From Woeseia sp. (GTDB taxonomy: Bacteria > Pseudomonadota > Gammaproteobacteria > Steroidobacterales > UBA11654): 64,000 nucleotides of DNA. Of this stretch, positions 46,988 through 56,611 are shown piece by piece; within the stretch, counting starts at the first letter, position 1, and every line of letters begins with the position of its first letter. Location of the stretch: assembly GCA_019653755.1 (NCBI GenBank), contig BPCL01000003.1:62001-126000 (forward strand), given 5' to 3'. The position numbers and the translations under genes were made by a program. Under the pieces are notes generated by a model that worked only from the letters and a program-made list of their open reading frames with translations, had not been told where the DNA came from and did no database searches.

Positions 46988-47729
46988 TCAATTGATACCT
47001 CGGCCTCCATCCACGGAAATAATTTGACCGGTAATATAGTTCGCTTGTGTAATAAGAAATAGAACTGTATTTGCTATATCCTCAGGTTCCCCTGAACGTT
47101 TCAATGGGATTTGATCTATCACTTTTTGTTTTATTTCATCAGAAGGTTCGTTTTCAGGCCACAGAATCATTCCAGGCGCTATACCATTTACTCTGATATC
47201 AGGTGCTAAGTCTCTAGCTAGTGATCTTGTTAGCATAACTAAGCCTGATTTTGCAGGACCATAAATTGGGTGGTTTTTTAGTGGCTTGGTAGCATGAATA
47301 TCTACCATATTGACTATACAAGCCTTTTGATTTTTTTAGATATGGAGTCGCATATTTGCATAAAAAAAGAGGGGCTTTTAAGTTAGTTCCCATAAGGTTA
47401 TCCCAATCATCGTGAGTTATATCTTCAATAGGCGTGGGATAAAACGTAGAAGCATTATTAATTAATGCATCAATTTGACCAGTTTGTTTAATAATCTCTG
47501 GAATTAAACTTTCAACTTCGCTTTGGTCGGTAAGATTGGCGCCAATGGCAATTGCCGAATCACTTCTTGATGAATTCAGTTCAGCGCATAGATTATTCGC
47601 ATCGTCACTGGAAGTGTTGTAATGAATGATAAGATTCATTCCTTCCAGATGTAAGGTACGAGCAATCATTGCTCCTATCCTTTTGGCTCCACCGGTAATT
47701 AGAACCCATCTTTTGTTATCTTTATTCAT
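46988..47729 (-). CDS. folM: Short-chain dehydrogenase, FolM/pteridine reductase type; one frame break
   Basis: An NADPH-dependent reductase of about 246 residues. The N-terminal nucleotide motif is TGGAKRIGAMIARTLH, with the Arg that marks pteridine reductases. Also seen are IDALINNASTFYPT, the active-site YGPAKSGLV (YxxxK) and VNGIAPGMILWPE, and the tail ITGQIISVDGGRGIN. The frame breaks near 47323-47327 between KKSKG and the continuation CIVNMVDIHAT. Convergent with folB-folK by 6 bases, it fits dihydromonapterin or dihydrofolate reduction; the folate link is from the motif plus context. Confidence 0.8.
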
Positions 47730-47790
47730 TTGATTATTTTAATTGAAAACTAACTTGAGGGATAATTATTAACCAACAAAAGATAGAAAA

Positions 47791-48960
47791 ATGACATCAA
47801 ACAATAGAAAGAATAATGAAGATCACTCCCAGAGTCATTCAGCACTGGTGCAGGAAAACTTAGTTGAGGAAATAAAAGCAAATGAAGGATGGATCAGCTT
47901 TGAGGATTTCTTTGACTTTGTGATGTATCAGCCTGGACTTGGCTATTATTCTGCTGGAGCAAAGAAGTTAGGTGCATCAGCTGATTTTACTACCTCTCCT
48001 GAGATTTCTAGATTATTTGGTAAAACAGTTTCCAATCAAGTCAAAGCCTTTTTAAATAACTTTGAATCTCCTTCAATTATTGAGATTGGAGCAGGCAGTG
48101 GGAGGCTAGCGTACGATATTATTACTAACTTAATTAACAGTAAAACGGACTTTGATAAATATTATATTCTTGAAGTTAGTGCAGATTTTAGAGAGCGTCA
48201 GAAACAAGAACTTTCCCTATTACCTGATGATGCGTTCGAGAAAGTTATTTGGCTTGACTCAATTCTAGAAGCACCTGTTGAGGGTATTGTTATCGGCAAC
48301 GAGGTTATTGATGCCCTTCCATTTAAGCGATTCAAAGTCATTGACAATAAAGTTCATGAAATAGGCGTGACTATAAAAAAAGATCAACTCACTGAGTCAA
48401 TTCGAGATGCTGATAAAACATTGGCGGAAGAGGTGAGGTTAATAGAAAAAGCTCTGAATAGAGATTTTGAGCAAAATTACACCTCAGAAATTAGGCTTAA
48501 TTTTGGTAAATGGCTCAAGGGAGTCAGTTCAATGCTTAAATCAGGCGCTATCTTATTTATTGACTATGGATATTCAAGACAAGAATATTATGCTGAAGAT
48601 AGGAAGAATGGATCTATGATTTGTCACTACAGGAATACAGCTCATGAAAACCCATTCTTAAATCTTGGGGTCCAGGATATATCTGCATCAGTTGAATTTA
48701 CATTGTTGGCTGAAAAAGCATTAGAGGAGCATTTAGAGGTCGGGTTGTTCACTTCGCAGTCTGATTTTTTGATTAACGGAAATATCTTGGGAGAGCTCGA
48801 TAAAATAGAAGATCACAGTCTCAGGATACAATTGACCCAAGAAATAAAGCAATTATTAATGCCGAGTCAAATGGGTCAGACCTTCAAGTGTATGATGTTA
48901 TTCAAGAATATTAGTCTAGATTCTTTTGATGGCATTAGGGATTTGCGTCATACTCTTTAA
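47791..48960 (+). CDS. SAM-dependent methyltransferase, MidA/NDUFAF7 type
   Basis: The 389-residue protein has a class I methyltransferase core: SPSIIEIGAGSGRLAYDI for SAM, GIVIGNEVIDALPFKRF and GAILFIDYGYSRQEYY. The N-terminal segment GWISFEDFFDFVMYQPGLGY with YSAGAKKLGASADFTTSPEI is the MidA hallmark. The mitochondrial relative NDUFAF7 dimethylates an arginine of complex I subunit NDUFS2. Whether the bacterial protein does the same is unknown. It is followed by uppP after 10 bases. Confidence 0.85.
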   Translation: MTSNNRKNNEDHSQSHSALVQENLVEEIKANEGWISFEDFFDFVMYQPGLGYYSAGAKKLGASADFTTSPEISRLFGKTVSNQVKAFLNNFESPSIIEIGAGSGRLAYDIITNLINSKTDFDKYYILEVSADFRERQKQELSLLPDDAFEKVIWLDSILEAPVEGIVIGNEVIDALPFKRFKVIDNKVHEIGVTIKKDQLTESIRDADKTLAEEVRLIEKALNRDFEQNYTSEIRLNFGKWLKGVSSMLKSGAILFIDYGYSRQEYYAEDRKNGSMICHYRNTAHENPFLNLGVQDISASVEFTLLAEKALEEHLEVGLFTSQSDFLINGNILGELDKIEDHSLRIQLTQEIKQLLMPSQMGQTFKCMMLFKNISLDSFDGIRDLRHTL

Positions 48961-48970
48961 CCCTAGGATA

Positions 48971-49759
48971 ATGGACATCATTCAAACTATCATATTAGCA
49001 ATCATTCAGGGGTTAACTGAATTTCTACCCATATCTAGCTCAGCCCATCTAATACTTGTTAGTGACCTATTAGACTGGTCTGATCAAGGAATTGCTTTTG
49101 ATGTGGCGCTTCACCTAGGAACTCTATTGGCAGTTTTGTATTATTTTAGAGCTGAAATATCTGACATGTTGAAAACAAAGCATTTCACTAGCATGGATAA
49201 TGCAATTAATTCTCAATTAGGAATCATTGTTATATCAACTCTTCCAATTATCTTAGTTGGGGGCTTATTTAACGACTTCGTTACTGAGAATCTCAGAACA
49301 AGCATGGTTATTGCTTTGGCAAGTATTTTCTTTGGGATTATTCTTTATCTCGCTGACACAAATCAGCAGCAAAGGAGTCAAGTTGTTAATTTGTCTTTAA
49401 AATTAGGTTTAATAATAGGTCTCTTTCAGATTCTCGCACTCATACCTGGCACCTCAAGATCAGGAATTACTATAGCAGCCGGATTATTTCTTGGTTTATC
49501 TCGGGTTGAGGCATCACGATTCTCTTTTCTTCTGGCTATACCAGTTATTATTGCCGCTAGTGTTCTTCAATCCTATGAACTATTTACTAATGATCAAATT
49601 AATATTAACTATATGAATTTTATCTTAGGTATAGCGATATCTTCTTTTGTGGCTTTTTTAACGATTCAATGGTTTTTAGAATTAGTTTCTAGGATAGGGA
49701 TGCTTCCTTTTGTGATTTATAGAGTGTTACTTGGTCTGATCATTATTTTAATTATCTAG
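48971..49759 (+). CDS. uppP: Undecaprenyl-diphosphatase UppP (BacA)
   Basis: This membrane enzyme dephosphorylates undecaprenyl diphosphate to recycle the lipid carrier for peptidoglycan. From ATG 48971 it is 262 residues with about eight helices. The active-site motifs are QGLTEFLPISSSAHLI near the start and IPGTSRSGITIAAGLFLGLSR in the middle (Glu, Ser and Arg residues). A longer reading from 48926 overlaps the methyltransferase gene and adds nothing family-like. Confidence 0.95.
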   Translation: MDIIQTIILAIIQGLTEFLPISSSAHLILVSDLLDWSDQGIAFDVALHLGTLLAVLYYFRAEISDMLKTKHFTSMDNAINSQLGIIVISTLPIILVGGLFNDFVTENLRTSMVIALASIFFGIILYLADTNQQQRSQVVNLSLKLGLIIGLFQILALIPGTSRSGITIAAGLFLGLSRVEASRFSFLLAIPVIIAASVLQSYELFTNDQININYMNFILGIAISSFVAFLTIQWFLELVSRIGMLPFVIYRVLLGLIIILII

Positions 49760-49781
49760 CAAACCATAAAATTAAAATCTA

Positions 49782-50333
49782 ATGAGTGAAAAAAATAATA
49801 ATCGATATTCAATTTGGGGAGAATTTGATAAAGGTTCCACTTTAGCTATAAGACAAATCCAAGAAAAGGTTAATTTAAGTCTTGGCGGACCTTTATTTAA
49901 AGCACACTTGACCTTATCTGGATTTTTCAATATTGATTCCGAGATTCTAGAAGATATTCAAAGATTGAGTCTAAAGCAAAAAAAAATATTAATGGAAACA
50001 CAGTCATATGGAATGAAAGATACATTTTTTCAGTCATTATATATTGAAATAGAGAAATCAAAATCTTTGACCGGACTGAAAAAAAATTTAGATAAAGTTT
50101 TGTTAAATAGTAACGGAGAATTTTTTCCTCACATAAGTTTGTTTTATGGTTTAGAAGATGAATCCATAAAACAGCTAGTGATTAATAAGCTTCCTGCTCT
50201 TCCAAAGGAAATACTGTTGAGTAAATTGAGTATTGCTCGCATTGAAGATGATATCGAGGCTTGGGAAGTGATTCACTCCTTCCCTCTTGTGGAGAACATT
50301 ACTGTAGATAATAGTTTGGGAAGACCTATTTAA
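49782..50333 (+). CDS. 2H phosphoesterase-like protein (cyclic phosphodiesterase type)
   Basis: The 183-residue protein shows two spaced HxT/S motifs, AHLTLSGFF near residue 41 and FPHISLFYG near residue 115. These are the paired catalytic histidines of the 2H phosphoesterase superfamily (ligT, CPDase). The order and spacing, with the opening YSIWGEFDKGS, resemble cyclic phosphodiesterases that open 2',3'- or 1'',2''-cyclic phosphates. It ends exactly where the convergent cca gene ends. Substrate unknown; an RNA-end or ADP-ribose cyclic phosphate is plausible. Confidence 0.7.
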   Translation: MSEKNNNRYSIWGEFDKGSTLAIRQIQEKVNLSLGGPLFKAHLTLSGFFNIDSEILEDIQRLSLKQKKILMETQSYGMKDTFFQSLYIEIEKSKSLTGLKKNLDKVLLNSNGEFFPHISLFYGLEDESIKQLVINKLPALPKEILLSKLSIARIEDDIEAWEVIHSFPLVENITVDNSLGRPI

Positions 50334-51465
50334 CTATTGATTAGACTCAATTGCTTTTAACCTCAATTCCCTAATATGTTTTGCAATCTCATTACCTGCC
50401 AATTTACTTTCATCCAGATTGTTTATTTTAATATTCTTAGCGTGATCCAGAGATTTTTGGAGGACAGCTAATTTTTGAGTGAAATCACTACTATGATCTA
50501 ACATTATCAATTGTGATATTTGATCAAGATTTTCAGGATTTCTAATAGCATCTATCGATTCTATAATTCTAAGTTGATGATCAGCAGTGAATTTTGAAGT
50601 ATCTTCTTCAATCAGGGCTAAACTGTTATTCAGCATGATGGGAAGCCTCTTATAACTGTTGGCAAATCTCATATTCTCTTGCATGGCTTCAATTCTGTTT
50701 TTAATATCCTTCTCTCCTCTTTTTAGAAGCGAGTAAAATATTGATGCAAACCTTATTTCCCTGGAGAATAATCTTGTTTTGCCGATTCAAGGATTAGATG
50801 GCTAGAGAAAAATTCAGAATCTAAATCCTTAAGATCAGGGTAGATTTGATTGAAAGCATTGAGATTGATTAAAGTTATAAAATACTCGTTAAAATTGTCA
50901 GCTTTAAAAACCTTTTCAGTTTCTAGCCAAGTTCTTTCTGGGACCAATGATGACAACTCTCCACTGCCAACTAGACTTTTGAACTAAATTGATGGTCTCG
51001 TCTGCAATTATAAAATCGAATTGACTAAGTTTAGCCTTAAATCTTGCGATTCTTAAAACTCTCAAAGGATCTTCTCTAAAAGCTTCTGAAACATGTCTTA
51101 AGACTCTATTATTTAAGTCATCCCGACCCCCATACGGATCAATTAAATTACCATCTTCATCCTCAGCTATAGGGATTGATTGTAAGGTCTCTTCGACTCA
51201 GGTCCTCTTCTAGTGAAATATCTGGCCCAGCATCAAATTCAAACCCGTGATAACCACTAGAGGTTTTTCTCTCTCTTCTAGCTAAAGCATATTCTTCTCC
51301 AGTTTCTGGATCTATAAAAACTGGAAAAGATTTTCCTACTTTCTTATAGCCCTTGGATTTAAGCTGATCTGGAGTTCCATTAACAACCACCCAGTCTTTT
51401 TCATAAGGGGCTGGCAGACCAAGCAATCGGTCCCTAATGGCTCCTCCGACTAGATAAGTTTGCAT
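50334..51465 (-). CDS. cca: CCA-adding tRNA nucleotidyltransferase; three frame breaks
   Basis: Cca adds or repairs the 3' CCA of tRNAs. The first piece has [20 protein letters not shown] and KDWVVVNG (nucleotidyltransferase motif with Asp residues), [10 protein letters not shown] and [12 protein letters not shown]. The following frame reads [38 protein letters not shown] and IARFKAKL. Another frame then has [17 protein letters not shown]. The last piece is helical ([12 protein letters not shown]). Breaks are near 51172-51174, 50974-50976 and 50753-50762. The summed length is about 376 residues, slightly below E. coli (412), so the C-terminal HD region is shorter. Confidence 0.87.
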
Positions 51466-51485
51466 TGAATTTCACTCAAAAAGTT

Positions 51486-52859
51486 TTATTTTCTCATCTG
51501 AATAATGAGTTGACGACCGTTTCGTTTAACTCTAAGAATTAGTATATCCTTGTCCTCGGTGAATGATTTAAATTCATCCAAATCTGAAATCTCCATATTT
51601 CCCACTGCCCAGATGATATCACCCTGTTTTAATCTGGCTCTATCGGCATTACTATTCGGCTCTACGGAAAGTATAATTACACCCTGAGATTGCATATAAC
51701 CATCAGGTAAATAATCCGATAATTCTGCACCAGCTAATAGAGTATTAAGCTCATCTGCTTGAACAGTTTCTTGAGCGACGAGCTCACCAAGTTTTGCTGA
51801 TTTTTTTAGTTCCTTATTGTTTCTAACAATTTTAATTTCAACTTTCTCACCGCTACGTTTTAAGCCAATCGCATTCCTAAGATCTGTTGCATTTTCTATA
51901 TCAGAATCATTAACTTGAATAATGACATCACCTGCTTCAAGACCTGCATCTTCTGCCGCTGAATCAGGAGAAACTTCTTGAATAAGTGCGCCTTTGCTGA
52001 TTTCTAGTCCTAACTGTTCTGCAATCTCTTGGTTAATATCACTAATCATTACACCCAGAAGCCCTCTTTTGACTGAACCGTACTCAATCAGTTGGAGCAT
52101 AATGTTCTTAACTGTATTAACTGGAATAGCAAAACCGATGCCAATATTGCCACCACCACGAGTAAAGATTGAGCTTGGTATACCGACCAGATTGCCATCC
52201 ATATCGATGAGCGCACCGCCTGAATTACCTGGGTTAATTGCTGCATCTGTTTGAATCATTTCTCCAAAACCATCCGAAGTCATTTGAGGTCTACCCAAGG
52301 CGCTTATAATGCCTGATGTTACTGTTTGACTTAAACCAAAAGGAGCGCCAATGGCAAGCGCAAAATCACCGACCCTAAGACTACTAGAATCTCCCAAGTC
52401 AATAGCAACCATATCTTCGGTGGCTTCAATTTTTAATACTGCAAGGTCTGTGCCCTTATCGGAACCTACTATTTCTGCTAAATATTCGTCTCCGTCTTTA
52501 GTGAACACTTTTATTTCATCTGCTCTTTCGACAACATGATGGTTGGTAATAATATAACCACGATCAACATCAACGATTACTCCTGAGCCCCCACCTCCAA
52601 ATTCTCTTTCTCTAGGCATTTGCGGTTGCCCAAAAAAACGTTCAAAGAATGGATCATCAAAGAAAGGATTAGGTTGTGATCTTACTGTTCCTTTAATAGC
52701 AATTCTGACTACAGATGGAGATGTTATTTCAACTAAATCGGCTAAGGAAGAAAATTGAGATAGAGTAGTTTTCTCATTAATTTCCATTTCCTCTGCGAGA
52801 AGAGTTGAACTCGCAATTATCAAGCCGGCTAAAAAAAACTTTAAATTCTTATGCATCAT
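51486..52859 (-). CDS. Periplasmic serine endoprotease, DegQ/DegP (HtrA) family
   Basis: The 457-residue protein degrades or refolds damaged envelope proteins. A signal peptide (KFFLAGLIIASSTLLA) is followed by the trypsin-like domain with the catalytic triad: His in YIITNHHVVERADE, Asp in GTDLAVLKIE and Ser in INPGNSGGALIDMDG. Two PDZ domains follow (RGLLGVMISDINQEIAEQLG onward, and QGVIILSVEPNSNADRARL). The length matches DegQ. It is oriented away from nrdJ, with a 453-base control region between. Confidence 0.92.
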   Translation of the reverse strand: MMHKNLKFFLAGLIIASSTLLAEEMEINEKTTLSQFSSLADLVEITSPSVVRIAIKGTVRSQPNPFFDDPFFERFFGQPQMPREREFGGGGSGVIVDVDRGYIITNHHVVERADEIKVFTKDGDEYLAEIVGSDKGTDLAVLKIEATEDMVAIDLGDSSSLRVGDFALAIGAPFGLSQTVTSGIISALGRPQMTSDGFGEMIQTDAAINPGNSGGALIDMDGNLVGIPSSIFTRGGGNIGIGFAIPVNTVKNIMLQLIEYGSVKRGLLGVMISDINQEIAEQLGLEISKGALIQEVSPDSAAEDAGLEAGDVIIQVNDSDIENATDLRNAIGLKRSGEKVEIKIVRNNKELKKSAKLGELVAQETVQADELNTLLAGAELSDYLPDGYMQSQGVIILSVEPNSNADRARLKQGDIIWAVGNMEISDLDEFKSFTEDKDILILRVKRNGRQLIIQMRK

Positions 52860-53044
52860 TTATAAATACCTAAATTGTCTGAAAAAAAACTTGAGCAATA
52901 ATACCGTAAAAAAGCTTTAATCAATATCTCAAATAATGATATTCATATTTAATTCTTTTTTAAAATTTTACACATCAAGGCCCTTAGATAAAATTTTTGT
53001 TGATAAATTGTGAATAAAGCCTTAATTATCGGTTAATATCCTGA

Positions 53045-53060
53045 ACACAACATATTGTGT
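53045..53060. promoter_or_regulatory. NrdR box 1 (distal)
   Basis: ACACAACATATTGTGT, a near-perfect 16-base palindrome matching the NrdR consensus ACACWATATCTTGTGT. It lies 268 bases before the nrdJ start. NrdR is the dATP/ATP-sensing repressor of ribonucleotide reductases. Confidence 0.75.
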
Positions 53061-53180
53061 CTTAAAAATTTAAAAAAAATAAAATATTTTCAAAAAAACA
53101 CATAATATTTTTTGCATTAAATAGCATAAATATATGAAAAATATGATAAAATACTAAATATAGAGCATTTTAAAAATTCC

Positions 53181-53210
53181 TTGACATAATTCGAAAATAG
53201 GCAATAATTT
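53181..53210 (+). promoter_or_regulatory. Predicted sigma-70 promoter of nrdJ
   Basis: TTGACA at 53181-53186 and TAATTT at 53205-53210, spaced 18 bases. The start of transcription would fall near 53217, just upstream of or within NrdR box 2, an arrangement suited to repression. Confidence 0.55.
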
Positions 53211-53222
53211 ATATTTGTCTAA

Positions 53223-53238
53223 ACACAATATCTTGTGT
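53223..53238. promoter_or_regulatory. NrdR box 2 (proximal)
   Basis: ACACAATATCTTGTGT, an exact match to the NrdR consensus, placed immediately downstream of the predicted nrdJ promoter. It lies 178 bases from box 1. Confidence 0.82.
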
Positions 53239-53312
53239 CTTAAAATTACGAAATTTTGTGTAATTAGATGGTTTACCTTGCTTTAAGAAATAATATATAG
53301 GGGAAAAAATAA

Positions 53313-55462
53313 GTGTCTTCAGCGTTTTCAGCTAAAAAACTAAAAACTTTTGATATTGAGCATCAAGCTGCATCTGTTGATATTTGGGATAAAAAATATC
53401 GATTAAAAGATTTCTCTGGCAAACCTATTGATACTGATATTGACACAAATTTTCAAAGAGTCGCATCGGCTTTGGCAGGAGTAGAAGAAGACAATAAACA
53501 AGAAGAATGGACGGAAAAATTTCTTTGGGCATTAAGATCAGGAGCTATTCCAGCAGGAAGAATTATGTCAAATGCTGGAGCAGAAGATTATAAGCCTGCG
53601 ACTTCAACGATTAACTGCACTGTCTCGGGCCTTATTCAAGATTCAATGACAGGAATCTTAGATAAAGTAACTGAGGCAGGTTTAACCTTAAAGGCTGGCT
53701 GCGGAATTGGTTATGAATTTTCAACTCTAAGACCCAAAGGAGCTTATGTTACTGGCGCTGGCGCCTATACATCAGGACCTTTATCTTTCATGGATATTTA
53801 CGATAAAACCTGTTTTACCGTTTCTTCTGCAGGCGGAAGGCGAGGCGCACAAATGGGAACTTTTGATGTTAGTCATCCAGATGTTGAAGAGTTTATCAGG
53901 GTAAAGAGAGAGGACGGTAGATTGAGGCAATTTAATCTCTCATTGCTTATCACTGAAGAATTTATAAAAGCGGTTCGAGAAGATTCTGATTGGCCTTTGG
54001 TTTTTCCATTAGATCCTAGCTTACCTGAATCTAAAGATATTGATTTGGAGATTCAAGCCAAATCGTATGGAAGGATTGGGTTAATACAGATGGGTATGTA
54101 ACCAATGATGAAGGACAGGTTGCCTGTAAGGTTTATAAAGTTATCAAAGCAAGAAAGTTATGGGATCTGATTATGGCTTCAACTTATGATTATGCTGAAC
54201 CAGGCTTTATCCTCATAGATAAAGTTAACGAGATGAACAACAATTGGTTTGAAGAAAATATTAGAGCGACTAATCCTTGTGGAGAACAACCGTTACCTGA
54301 GTATGGATCTTGTTTACTTGGCTCAGTAAATCTGACTCGTTTTGTCCAAAAACCTTTTACTGATGAAGCTTATTTTGATTGGGAAACTTTTAATGAAGTA
54401 GTCAGTATTTTTACAAGAATGCTAGACAACGTTGTTGAGATTAATGGGTTACCTATAGAGCAGCAACGCAATGAAATCTTGCGAAAAAGACGACATGGTA
54501 TGGGCTTTCTAGGCTTAGGTTCTGCAATGACTATGCTAAGAATGAAGTACGGCTCAGATGAGTCTCTAGAGTTCACAGAGAAGGTCAGCAAAGAGATGGC
54601 GCTAACCGGTTGGAGAGAATCTTTGGCACTCTCAAAAGAAAAAGGACCCGCTCCAATATTGACTGAAGACTTCACAGTTACTAAGGAGATGCTGAAAAAA
54701 AGACCCGAGATGCTAGACGATGGTTATAAGATTGGAGATTCAGTTAAAGGCAGTGTATTGCATGCAAAATATAGTCGATATATGCAGCAAATCGGCACTG
54801 AAGATCCGGAGTTATCAGAAAAGCTTGCAGAAATTGGGGCTAGATTTACACACCACACGTCCATTGCGCCTACAGGCACAATCTCATTGTCCATTGGTAA
54901 TAATGTTAGCAATGGTATAGAGCCAAGCTTTGCACACCACTACTTTAGAAATGTCATAAGAGAACAGAAAAAAACAAAAGAAAAGGTCGATGTATATTCG
55001 TTTGAACTTCTTTCCTATATCGACAAAATCAATCCCAATGCAGACATAGAGGCAGAAGCAGGAACTGAAAATGCACTGCCTGATTATTTTATAACTGCCG
55101 AAGATATATTGCCCAGACAACACGTCGATGTTCAAGGCGCATCACAAAAATGGATTGATTCATCCATCTCAAAAACTGCAAATGTTCCAACAGAGTTTGA
55201 GTTTGAAGAGTTTAAAGATATCTATTTATACGCCCATGAAAAAGGGTTAAAGGGCTGCACGACATTTCGTTTTAATCCTGAGGCTTTCCAAGGAGTGTTG
55301 GTCAAAGAGAAAGATTTAGAGAACACCATGTATACCTTTGTTCTTGATGATGGTGAAGAAATAGAAGTAGCAGGTAATGAAGAAATTCAATACGACGGTG
55401 AAACTCACACAGCTGCAAATTTATTTGATGCTCTTAAAGAAGGATACTACGGTAAATTCTGA
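53313..55462 (+). CDS. nrdJ: B12-dependent ribonucleotide reductase, large part (NrdJa); one frame break
   Basis: Class II reductase uses adenosylcobalamin to make deoxyribonucleotides with or without oxygen. The start is GTG 53313 with AGGGGA at 53299-53304. The first piece has [20 protein letters not shown] and [20 protein letters not shown]. The frame breaks at 54076-54080 (one T lost, [12 protein letters not shown] is restored). It then continues with [30 protein letters not shown] and [20 protein letters not shown]. About 716 residues. It ends without the C-terminal Cys tail, which is on the next gene, so this is the split NrdJa/NrdJb type of Pseudomonas. Confidence 0.92.
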
Positions 55463-55473
55463 GTAACTTGGTC

Positions 55474-56184
55474 ATGGCGATTAAAATTGAAAAGAAAATT
55501 GTTGGTTATAAAGTTGCGACTAAAGAACAACAACAAGAAGCACAAGCTGAAGCTAATCAAATAGAACATCAGCAGGAAGATGAAGCTAATGTTGTGAGAA
55601 TGCATGAGAGGCTAGAACGGCCTGAAATGCTCAGAGGAACCACCTATAAAATAAAACCACCTGTTTCAGATCATGCAATGTACATCACTATTAATGACAT
55701 TGTCCTTAACCAAGGCACTGAGTATGAAAAATACAGACCCTATGAAATTTTCATTAATTCAAAGAACCTAGATCATTATCAATGGATTGTGGCTTTGACC
55801 AGAGTCTTGTCTTCGGTCTTTAGAAAAGGCGGAGATGTGGCATTCTTGGTTGAAGAACTTAAAGCTGTGTTTGACCCAAAAGGTGGTTATTTTGCAGGAG
55901 AGGGCCGTTTTATGCCGTCCATTATTGCTGAATTGGGCTATGTCATAGAACGACATTTCAAATCCATTGGTATTATCTCTCCAGAAGTTCTCGATGAGCA
56001 TCAAAAAGAGTTAATTGAGAAGAAAAGACAGGAGTTTGAAAACCAAGATAAACAAACCGATGCTTTTGTTAACCAAGAGTTTCCTCATGGTTCAACACTT
56101 TGTGGTCAATGCAACACTGTCGCTGTGGTTTTAATGGATAATTGTGAGACCTGTCTCAATTGTGGCTATTCTAAGTGCGGATAG
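55474..56184 (+). CDS. B12-dependent ribonucleotide reductase, C-terminal part (NrdJb)
   Basis: About 236 residues from ATG 55474 (a TTG at 55468 is possible). The protein has the TSCPD-like domain (PPVSDHAMYITINDIVLNQG, KNLDHYQWIVALTRVLSSVF, GEGRFMPSIIAELGYVIERH). It ends with paired cysteines (CGQCNTVAVVLMDNCETCLNCG), a tail that would be reduced by thioredoxin to reset the NrdJa active site. It starts 11 bases after nrdJa and is probably coupled to it. In Pseudomonas the same split NrdJ is functional. Confidence 0.88.
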   Translation: MAIKIEKKIVGYKVATKEQQQEAQAEANQIEHQQEDEANVVRMHERLERPEMLRGTTYKIKPPVSDHAMYITINDIVLNQGTEYEKYRPYEIFINSKNLDHYQWIVALTRVLSSVFRKGGDVAFLVEELKAVFDPKGGYFAGEGRFMPSIIAELGYVIERHFKSIGIISPEVLDEHQKELIEKKRQEFENQDKQTDAFVNQEFPHGSTLCGQCNTVAVVLMDNCETCLNCGYSKCG

Positions 56185-56193
56185 ATAGCTACC

Positions 56194-56556
56194 ATGAAAA
56201 TGCCACTTTCAGAAATCATTGATCGTTACACAATAACACTATTAAAATCTGAACGAACCGATGAGGATGTTAGCGAAGAACTAGCAGCATATAAGAAAGA
56301 ATTACCAGACACCAATATTGCACAAACTTTTGTCGATCGTATGTATGAAATTAATGGGAAAATATGGGAGACAGAAGGCGATATTAGAAAGGGTGCGGAT
56401 ATGCCTTTAGACGAAGTGGGTCGTTTAGCAATTAGGGTTAGAGAGCTTAACCAGCTTAGGAACGGTATTAAAGGCGAGATTGTTGACGAATTTGCTGAAG
56501 GTTTCAAGGAAATTAAGGTTAATTATAAAAAAGTCGATTACGGTCGTTCAGACTAG
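56194..56556 (+). CDS. DUF6165-like small helical protein
   Basis: A 120-residue helical, charged protein: MPLSEIIDRYTITLLKSERT, MYEINGKIWETEGDIRKG and LAIRVRELNQLRNGIKGEI. The order resembles DUF6165 (a GELIDK-type opening, then IW-E and an I-R-N block), a family often near LPS genes. Here it follows nrdJb by 9 bases and precedes waaA, on the same strand. Function unknown. Confidence 0.6.
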   Translation: MKMPLSEIIDRYTITLLKSERTDEDVSEELAAYKKELPDTNIAQTFVDRMYEINGKIWETEGDIRKGADMPLDEVGRLAIRVRELNQLRNGIKGEIVDEFAEGFKEIKVNYKKVDYGRSD

Positions 56557-56611
56557 TTTTTATAATTAAGAGTTCTTTGGTTTATGGTCTAGTCCCATAT
56601 AATATGATTCC

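Larger units (their letters stand above)
52860..53312. other. AT-rich control region between degQ and nrdJ
   Basis: A 453-base gap without ORFs, extremely AT-rich, especially 53060-53180. It holds two NrdR-type boxes, a sigma-70 promoter for nrdJ and presumably the divergent degQ promoter. I see no cobalamin riboswitch. Confidence 0.7.

Noticed and set aside
53098-53113. Third NrdR box
   Set aside because: Only the left half (ACACA) matches; the right half is a T run with no TTGTGT.
52860-53312. Cobalamin riboswitch upstream of B12-dependent nrdJ
   Set aside because: No B12-box-like conserved core could be seen; the region is mostly A/T runs.
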